Shown: piece by piece, positions 24,985-29,701 of the stretch
Position numbering within the stretch: the stretch's first letter is position 1
How the letters are laid out: the number at the start of each line of letters is the position of its first letter
NCBI GenBank assembly: GCA_910589385.1
Contig: CAJUTU010000040.1
Location: forward strand, 1 to 29,701
From: an uncultured Lachnospiraceae bacterium
GTDB taxonomy: Bacteria > Bacillota > Clostridia > Lachnospirales > Lachnospiraceae
DNA: 29,701 bases
Reading direction: 5' to 3'
Position numbers and translations under genes: made by a program
The notes under the pieces: model-generated
The model's input: the letters and a program-made list of their open reading frames with translations, nothing else
Databases searched by the model: none
Told to the model about the DNA's origin: nothing

Positions 24985-25038
24985 AAATAAAAAAGAGCGG
25001 GTGGATGCCATATCATACCGCACCCAATCCGCCCGGTC
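24985..25038 (-). terminator. Terminator of the His-rich P1B-ATPase gene
   Basis: On the minus strand an imperfect GC-rich stem, GGGCGGATTGGGTGC with GCATCCACCCGCTC, is followed by TTTTTTATTTTAATTTAA. It begins about 10 bases after the stop at 25049 and separates the two metal-export transcripts. Confidence 0.8.
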
Positions 25039-25048
25039 AAATAAAATA

Positions 25049-27475
25049 TCATATTTTTTTGTAAAGGATCCGTATGGAATTCAAGATGCATAGCATTGCC
25101 ACTCCGGTGTCCGCAAAAACTGCCATCCACATGTTTGCCAGGCCGGCCAGGCCCAGTACCATGACTGCGGCTTTGATCACCAGTGCAAATATGACGTTTT
25201 GCTTCGCAATCCTTCCTGTGGCACGTGCAATGAGTAATGCCTGTGGAATAGCGCTCATGGCGGAATTCATAAATACCACGTCTGCCGCCTCAATGGCTGC
25301 ATCTGCTCCGCTTCCCATTGCGGCGCCTACGTCCGCGCCAGCGAGCACCGGAGCATCATTGATCCCGTCTCCTACGAACATGACACCGCCGTGGGCGCTG
25401 CGGATGCGGCTTAATTCTTCTAGCTTCTGTTCCGGGAGCAGCTTTGCGTGGATCTCATCGATTCCGGTCTCTTTGGCGACTGCCTGGGCACTCTCAAAAG
25501 CATCTCCGGTGAGCATAGCGGTAACGGCGCCCTGCCGCTTCATGGCAGAAACAGCCTCTTTCGCATCTGCTTTCACGGTATCCGCGATCACTAAACAGCC
25601 TGCATAGTTTCCATTTGCCGAAAGAAGGACCTCTGTTCCATAACCGCCTGTCTGACACGCTCCTAAATCTACCCCTGCATCTGAAAGAAGCGTCCGGCTG
25701 CCGCAGAGTAAATCCCCTTCTTCTGTGGATGCTTCTACGCCCTTTCCGGCAATCTCTTTTACCGAATCCGGACGTTCGAACGAAATCCCTCTTTCTTGCG
25801 CCGCTGTCACAATGCTGACTGCGATCGGGTGGGTGGAATTACTTTCACATGCCCCGGCCATGGCAAGAATCTGGTCTTCTGCAAATCCTTGTGCAGGAAC
25901 GATTTTTTGGAGCACAAAATTTCCTTCCGTAATAGTCCCTGTCTTATCCATGACAACTGCTTTTACATCCTGCAAGGCCTCGATCGCCACTCCGCCTTTG
26001 AACAAGATCCCCAGCTTTGAACCGGCCCCGATCCCGGAGAAAAATGCCAGAGGCACGCTCAATACCAAAGCGCACGGGCAGCTGATTACAAGAAATGTCA
26101 GCGCCGTATATATCCAATACTGCCATTCTCCTGTAAACAGAGACGGAATGACAGCCGTTGCTGCTGCCAGCGCCACAACAACCGGTGTATAGACTCTGGA
26201 AAAACGTGTGATAAACCGGTCGATCTTAGGTTTGCTTGCCGCCGCGTTTTCCACAGAATCCAGGATCTTGGTCACCATGGAATCTTCCAGCGCTTTTTCT
26301 ACCTGTATTTTCAAAAGGCCTGAAGTATTCACACAGCCGGAAATAACATTGTCGCCAATGCCTGCTGCCACAGGGACCGGTTCTCCAGTCACAGGAGATG
26401 TGTCAATACGGCTCTGTCCTTCTGTGATCGTTCCATCCAATGGGATCCGGTCTCCCGGACGCACCAGCAGGATATCACCGGGCCGGGCCTGTTCTGCCGG
26501 AACGACCTGTACATCCCCATTCTGTACGAGATTTACTACTTCCGGGCGCATATCTACCGCATCCATGATCTGGCTTCTGCTTCGTGCAACAGCAATGTCT
26601 TCAAACAACTCACCGACACGGTAAAATAACATGACTCCGACCGCCTCTGTATAATCCTGTATAGCAAACGCGCCGAGTGTGGCAATACTCATTAAAAAAT
26701 TTTCATCAAATACATGGCCTTTTGTAAGGTTCTTTCCGGCTGTCAATAAGACATGGCGTCCAAGCACAAGGTATGCGATGATGAGAAACACTGCGGATAC
26801 CGGCTCCGAATATCGCTCTGCCACAATCCCTGCTGCCATGAGCACGGCACCGATGCCCAGCTCCCAGATATCTTTACGGTTTTCATGGGCTTTTTCCTTC
26901 TCTGCTGCTTTACGCTCCGACGCGCCCTGCCTGTTCTCCTGTTTTGTTACTACTACCCCGTCCTCAATGGAAGAGCAGATGTTCTGAAATACAGGAAGAA
27001 GCTCTTCGCCTGTATTGGTTACAATTTGAAGCTGCTTTGTTGCATAGATCAAATTTGCAAAGTCCACTTGGGGCAGTTCCTGGATCTTGCGCTCCATCTT
27101 CGCCGCGCAGTTGGCACAGCCGAGGTTTTCAATGATATATATCTGTTTTTTTACATTATCAAATGCGTGGTTCACCGGACGGCGTTCTACCGTATCATGG
27201 TGATGGCCCTCATGTGAGCGCCCGTGATCGTGGCCGCATCCACAGGTGTCTTCATGGTGATGATGGCCTTCATGCGAATGGTCATGGCCGCAGCCACAGG
27301 TGTCTTCATGGTGATGATGATGGCCTTCATGCGAATGGTCATGGCCGCAGCCACAGGTGTCTTCATGGTGATGATGATGGCCTTCATGCGAATGGTCATG
27401 GCCGCAGCCTTCGTCGTGATGATGTTCCCTGTCCTTATCTATTATTCCGTCGTTATGAATTGCTAATTCTCCCAT
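25049..27475 (-). CDS. Zn/Cd-type P1B-ATPase with His-rich tandem-repeat N-terminus
   Basis: An 808-residue metal efflux ATPase of the ZntA/CadA group. Residues 18-96 are four tandem His/Cys/Asp repeats (GCGHDHSHEGHHHH type). Residues about 108-178 form one HMA domain with metal site G-C120-A-N-C123. The pump core follows: ALTGE equivalent PVTGEP (362-366), membrane site C466-P-C468, phosphorylated D510 (MDKTGTITEG), HP locus STHPIAVSI and GDGINDAPVL. The final helices carry the Lys (VIKAAV) and Asp (FADTGVAM) of P1B-2 pumps. The start at 27475 follows GGAGGAAGATT; an in-frame ATG at 27502 lacks an SD and lies in the operator. It is transcribed alone from a promoter with an SmtB-type operator. 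Confidence 0.95.
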   Translation of the reverse strand: MGELAIHNDGIIDKDREHHHDEGCGHDHSHEGHHHHHEDTCGCGHDHSHEGHHHHHEDTCGCGHDHSHEGHHHHEDTCGCGHDHGRSHEGHHHDTVERRPVNHAFDNVKKQIYIIENLGCANCAAKMERKIQELPQVDFANLIYATKQLQIVTNTGEELLPVFQNICSSIEDGVVVTKQENRQGASERKAAEKEKAHENRKDIWELGIGAVLMAAGIVAERYSEPVSAVFLIIAYLVLGRHVLLTAGKNLTKGHVFDENFLMSIATLGAFAIQDYTEAVGVMLFYRVGELFEDIAVARSRSQIMDAVDMRPEVVNLVQNGDVQVVPAEQARPGDILLVRPGDRIPLDGTITEGQSRIDTSPVTGEPVPVAAGIGDNVISGCVNTSGLLKIQVEKALEDSMVTKILDSVENAAASKPKIDRFITRFSRVYTPVVVALAAATAVIPSLFTGEWQYWIYTALTFLVISCPCALVLSVPLAFFSGIGAGSKLGILFKGGVAIEALQDVKAVVMDKTGTITEGNFVLQKIVPAQGFAEDQILAMAGACESNSTHPIAVSIVTAAQERGISFERPDSVKEIAGKGVEASTEEGDLLCGSRTLLSDAGVDLGACQTGGYGTEVLLSANGNYAGCLVIADTVKADAKEAVSAMKRQGAVTAMLTGDAFESAQAVAKETGIDEIHAKLLPEQKLEELSRIRSAHGGVMFVGDGINDAPVLAGADVGAAMGSGADAAIEAADVVFMNSAMSAIPQALLIARATGRIAKQNVIFALVIKAAVMVLGLAGLANMWMAVFADTGVAMLCILNSIRILYKKI
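27188..27409 (-). repeat. Tandem repeats coding for the His-rich metal-binding region
   Basis: Four head-to-tail units of about 57 nt code for residues 23-96 of the ATPase: two units of 19 residues, one of 18, and a diverged last unit. The first three are almost identical at the DNA level, with CAT/CAC runs and an identical GCGAATGGTC block on the plus strand. The length difference is a change in the number of His codons. This indicates recent duplication and probable length variation between strains. Confidence 0.93.
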
Positions 27476-27499
27476 AATCTTCCTCCAAACTACATACAT

Positions 27500-27521
27500 C
27501 ATATGAATAACTGTTCATATG
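27500..27521 (-). promoter_or_regulatory. SmtB/ArsR-type operator of the P1B-ATPase gene
   Basis: A perfect 8-bp inverted repeat, CATATGAA and TTCATATG with 6-nt centre CAGTTA (minus strand). It contains TGAACAGTTATTCA, which matches the SmtB/CzrA-type operator pattern TGAACA-N-N-T-N-TTCA as I know it. It covers the predicted transcription start, just downstream of the -10, so bound repressor would block transcription. Confidence 0.9.
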
Positions 27522-27524
27522 TTC

Positions 27525-27553
27525 ATGTAACCACAAAATAATAGAATTGTCAA
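27525..27553 (-). promoter_or_regulatory. Promoter of the His-rich P1B-ATPase gene
   Basis: On the minus strand TTGACA (27548-27553) and TTACAT (27525-27530) are 17 bp apart. The start site falls near 27518, inside the operator dyad. Confidence 0.85.
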
Positions 27554-27679
27554 TAGGTAATGTGAAATTATCCAATAAAAATATTACCATGAATAGCAAT
27601 ATAAAAATACTTTGCAGTCTATTGCACATCAAAGAAATCTATTATATGATACCCAAAGGACATTAGCGGTAAAAAATAA

Positions 27680-27722
27680 AAGGAAGAAATTACCGTTGCA
27701 CGATGACGGCAGTTTCTTCCTT
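27680..27722 (-). terminator. Terminator after the broken PD-(D/E)XK gene
   Basis: On the minus strand AAGGAAGAAA and TTTCTTCCTT form a perfect 10-bp outer stem, continued by TGCCG/CGGTA with a mismatch, followed by TTATTTTTTA. It starts 12 bases after the stop at 27734. Confidence 0.85.
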
Positions 27723-27733
27723 AGTGGATTTCA

Positions 27734-28536
27734 TTATCCGATCAGAACCTTTTTCCTTTCAAACGCAAATCCATACTTCTTGATCCGTTTTGGCCCGATA
27801 TCCTTGGCTGCAAGAGATGCCGCATACTGCTTCTGCTCAATCTGCGCCAATGCCGCATTCACCGTATCTTTCAATGTATCTTCTTCCTCCGGGTCATATA
27901 CTTTAAATTCCAGAATAATGGCATCATCATCCTGAAGCGGTTCCATCATGACATCATAGCGCCCAAAACCGCTTCCCGGTTTGAGGTTACTATATATCGT
28001 CCTGCCAGCTCTACAATCAGCCCTAACACAAAGACATGGTAAAAGCGTTCGGGTTCTGTCTCTTCTGACGGTTTTTTTCCAGTATCAAGAAAGCTTTTTG
28101 TCTCAAGCGCCGCCTTGTTCATATACGCATTCATCCCCTTTACATCCGCACAAAGCAAGGCTTTCACAAATGCGTTATAGGCAGACTCTGATTTTCTAAA
28201 CCATCCTTTTATCATATTCTGGAATAGAATGCGGACTTCTTTATTCGTCAGGGACAATTCATATTTCTCGAGTCCCCATTCCATATCCATCTTAATATTC
28301 TGATTCCCCTCGCGGATCAACTTCCCTACCAGTCTGTTGCTGCTGGTGTCTGCCCAATAGGTTGGAAATTTCCGCTGATCTAAATAGTTGATAATAGACC
28401 AGGGATTATAAATATCCGTCTTTTCGCCAAACATAAATCCATCATACCAATCCCTGCCGTTCTTGCCATCTGGCTGTCTCCCTTCTAAACATATACTGTT
28501 GCAATAAATTATAACATGGCAGGACAAGTCCGGCAA
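27734..28536 (-). pseudogene. Truncated, frameshifted AAA-ATPase-like / PD-(D/E)XK nuclease gene
   Basis: The remnant resembles the common clostridial proteins with an N-terminal AAA-ATPase-like domain and a C-terminal PD-(D/E)XK nuclease domain. The first frame (to 27946) has the family block DWYDGFMFGEKTDIYNPWS and later FYHVFVLGLIVELAGRYIVTS, then leaves the reading frame at NREAVLG. The family sequence continues in the next frame: GFGRYDVMMEP, then IILEFKVYD (catalytic E-x-K) and KKYGFAFERKKVLIG at the end. The break is best explained by loss of one base at about 27971-27975. The N-terminal ATPase domain is also missing; recognisable homology starts near 28460, and the frame opens only at a TTG. 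The function is presumably lost. A sequencing error could explain the frameshift but not the truncation. Confidence 0.85.
28508..28536 (-). promoter_or_regulatory. Candidate promoter ahead of the PD-(D/E)XK remnant
   Basis: On the minus strand TTGCCG (28531-28536) and TATAAT (28508-28513) are 17 bp apart. One arm of a 14-bp inverted repeat fills most of the spacer. It may be fortuitous, since the downstream gene is a remnant. Confidence 0.45.
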
Positions 28537-28559
28537 ATATTACTTCTTGTCCTGCCATG
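28515..28559 (-). terminator. 14-bp inverted repeat after the EcsC-family gene
   Basis: CATGGCAGGACAAG (28515-28528) and CTTGTCCTGCCATG (28546-28559) are a perfect inverted repeat with a 17-nt loop, beginning 3 bases after the EcsC-family stop. On the minus strand TTATAATTTATT follows, a weak U-tract, so it is a plausible terminator. It also overlaps the candidate promoter and lies at the truncated edge of the neighbouring remnant. Confidence 0.55.
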
Positions 28560-28562
28560 ATT

Positions 28563-29336
28563 TTAAATTTTTAGCAGAAGATACCGTTTCCGATATTTGA
28601 GCTGCACATACTTCATGATTTTTTGATAATAAACCGGATTTCCCACGCCTCCGAACATCCCCACCACCGGGAGTCCCTGTATAAACTTCAAGACAAGCAT
28701 ATCTGTTGCAAATACATTTGCGGTATCCTCAATCTGCGCTTTCAGTTCTTTTGACGACGGAATGTGGTGTCCGGCTTCCCTGATATATGCATCCACAGCG
28801 TCATTTGCCTCTGTCCAGCCTGCGCCGTTTAACATTGATGCTTTCAACATATGCAGTATAAACAGCTTTTCTTCCGGTGTTTCATAAGAAAATCCATATT
28901 TTAATGCCGTCTCATATACGCCTTTCAGCAGCATGCCTGTCCACAGGGCAATATCCGGCAGGCCGATACCCAGCGCTCCCAGCCCGACGCCCTCCACCGT
29001 TGTCAAGAGAGTGTTGAGCATGTTGCCGCCCTGTACGTCATTCTTCAGCTTTGCCAGTTCCTTTCGTTTCCCTTTGATGTCCACTGCATAGTCCTTGATC
29101 ATAAAGTCCTTTTCAAGGGAATCTCTGTCATAGGTCTTCTCGATCCATACCGTACCATTCTCAAAAATAAGATAAAAGGCTTTGGAAAATGCTTTTTGCA
29201 GCCCGGACATCACTTTGTCAGGAATTTTTTCTTCCAGCTTTCCTTTCCAAGCAGGATCCGATTTCTTTTCAGCCTGTTGGCGCATACGTGCTTCTGCTTT
29301 TTCTATTTTCTTTAATTCTTTCTCTAATGCTTTCAT
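28563..29336 (-). CDS. EcsC-family protein
   Basis: A 257-residue protein with the EcsC-family fold, named after the third gene of the B. subtilis ecs locus; its biochemical role is not settled. The first 40 residues are a charged helix (KELKKIEKAEARMRQQ). The middle has a Gly-rich hydrophobic stretch (GVGLGALGIGLPDIALWTG), probably membrane-associated. The C-terminus carries the family signature GLPVVGMFGGVGNPVYYQKI followed by LKYRKRYL. The ecsAB transporter genes are not adjacent. The SD is weak (AGTGAG, about 8 bases before the start). It lies between a Vsr-like nuclease gene and a nuclease remnant; in such accessory contexts EcsC-like proteins can be membrane effectors, which is only a possibility here. 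Confidence 0.85.
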   Translation of the reverse strand: MKALEKELKKIEKAEARMRQQAEKKSDPAWKGKLEEKIPDKVMSGLQKAFSKAFYLIFENGTVWIEKTYDRDSLEKDFMIKDYAVDIKGKRKELAKLKNDVQGGNMLNTLLTTVEGVGLGALGIGLPDIALWTGMLLKGVYETALKYGFSYETPEEKLFILHMLKASMLNGAGWTEANDAVDAYIREAGHHIPSSKELKAQIEDTANVFATDMLVLKFIQGLPVVGMFGGVGNPVYYQKIMKYVQLKYRKRYLLLKI

Positions 29337-29375
29337 AAAAAAATCTCACTATCTTGCAGATTAATATCTTTCCGA

Positions 29376-29701
29376 TTAATCATCTAAAGCGCTAAAATCG
29401 GTCATAATATCAAACACAGCCTCATCGATAACCTTTATACATTCATCAACATTCTTCATGATGTCTTTTCCCCAAAACCGAATAACCGTCCACCCAAGAA
29501 ACAACAGCTTCTTATTAACCTCATCATCACGCTCTCTGTTCCTTTGGATTTTAGGAATCCAGTATTCTGCATTATCTCCCCTCTGCAGTCTTGGTTTCAA
29601 CACTTCCCAGTCTTTTCCATGAAAGAACTCGCTGTCGCAGAAAATGGCAATCTTATATTTTGTAATCGCAATATCAGGTTTACCTGGAATTTTATTATAG
29701 T
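29376..29701 (-). CDS. Vsr-like mismatch endonuclease, C-terminal part (runs off window)
   Basis: The open frame continues to the right edge, so its start is outside. About 108 residues are visible. The pattern fits the very-short-patch-repair endonuclease superfamily: PGKPDIAITKYKIAIF contains the metal-binding Asp, then CDSEFFHGKDW, then AEYWIPKIQRNRERD and LGWTVIRFWGKDI. Classical Vsr has HGCFWH where this protein has CDSEFFH, a variant I associate with clostridial members. These nucleases normally nick T:G mismatches arising from deamination at methylated cytosines, and usually neighbour a DNA cytosine methyltransferase, which would lie beyond the window. The stop is 39 bases before the EcsC-family start, so the two may be co-transcribed. 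Confidence 0.8.
   Translation of the reverse strand, partial: YNKIPGKPDIAITKYKIAIFCDSEFFHGKDWEVLKPRLQRGDNAEYWIPKIQRNRERDDEVNKKLLFLGWTVIRFWGKDIMKNVDECIKVIDEAVFDIMTDFSALDD

Noticed and set aside
25074..27477. Many plus-strand open frames opposite the two P1B-ATPase genes, including a 177-aa frame and several over the His repeat
   Set aside because: They are antisense shadows of a gene with clear motifs, lack SDs, and the ones over the repeat stay open only because of its periodic composition.
91..29701. CRISPR arrays, tRNA/rRNA genes, transposases and phage genes
   Set aside because: No regularly spaced direct repeats with unique spacers, cloverleaf sequences, or transposase or integrase motifs were seen on either strand.

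Overview
The window reads as a chromosomal segment of an anaerobic, gut-type Firmicute, most likely a member of the Lachnospiraceae (Clostridia). The evidence is moderate GC content, strong AGGAGG-type ribosome binding sites, and typical family variants: a KtrB-like potassium transporter, an ammonium transporter fused to P-II, a GHKL/LytTR two-component system, a rhamnulokinase paired with a FucI/AraA-type isomerase, a stand-alone RND permease, and paired Zn/Cd P1B-ATPases with an SmtB/CadC-type regulator. Family assignments come from reading motifs; no database search was possible.

Layout, left to right. (1) 1-1467: ktrB/trkH on the minus strand. (2) 1468-3935: a plus-strand LytTR response regulator and GHKL histidine kinase that overlap by ATGA. 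They are preceded by an unusual triplicated repeat and followed by a stem-loop facing the next, convergent gene. (3) 3976-5921: minus-strand amtB-glnK fusion with a clear sigma-A promoter and a leader of about 160 nt holding a terminator-like hairpin and a second hairpin just before the SD. (4) 6034-9458: minus-strand cluster of a GAF-GGDEF-EAL protein with degenerate active sites, an Sfp-type phosphopantetheinyl transferase and a VanY-type D,D-carboxypeptidase. (5) 9585-10534: an unrecognised plus-strand gene for a helical, basic, Ala-rich protein, ending in a bidirectional terminator. (6) 10536-14460: minus-strand sugar locus, with an AraC regulator, a terminator, rhamnulokinase and a FucI/AraA-like isomerase. 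(7) 14514-24964: a long minus-strand run that may be one or several transcripts: ArsR/SmtB regulator, P1B-ATPase, TPR lipoprotein, MnmM/YtqB methyltransferase, HflX, a very large RND permease, an alarmone-hydrolase-like HD protein and an orphan ParA. (8) 25049-27553: a second P1B-ATPase with a His-rich tandem-repeat N-terminus, whose promoter carries an excellent SmtB-type operator. (9) 27680-29701: an accessory patch with a frameshifted, N-terminally truncated AAA/PD-(D/E)XK gene, an EcsC-family gene, and the C-terminal part of a Vsr-like endonuclease running off the window.

How the parts work together. The best-supported circuit is metal resistance. A regulator with both CadC-type (Cys) and SmtB-type (Asp/His/His/Glu) metal sites is encoded with one P1B-ATPase, and probably represses the separately promoted His-rich ATPase through the operator at 27500-27521. 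Nitrogen uptake combines transporter and P-II sensor in one chain that cannot be uridylylated at the usual tyrosine. The sugar locus gives the isomerase and kinase steps of a 6-deoxyhexose pathway; its aldolase is not in the window.

I see no tRNA or rRNA genes, CRISPR array, transposase or replication origin. The most unusual items are the RND permease with a coiled-coil insertion of about 355 residues coupled to an HD hydrolase and ParA, the amtB leader, and the repeats ahead of the two-component system.
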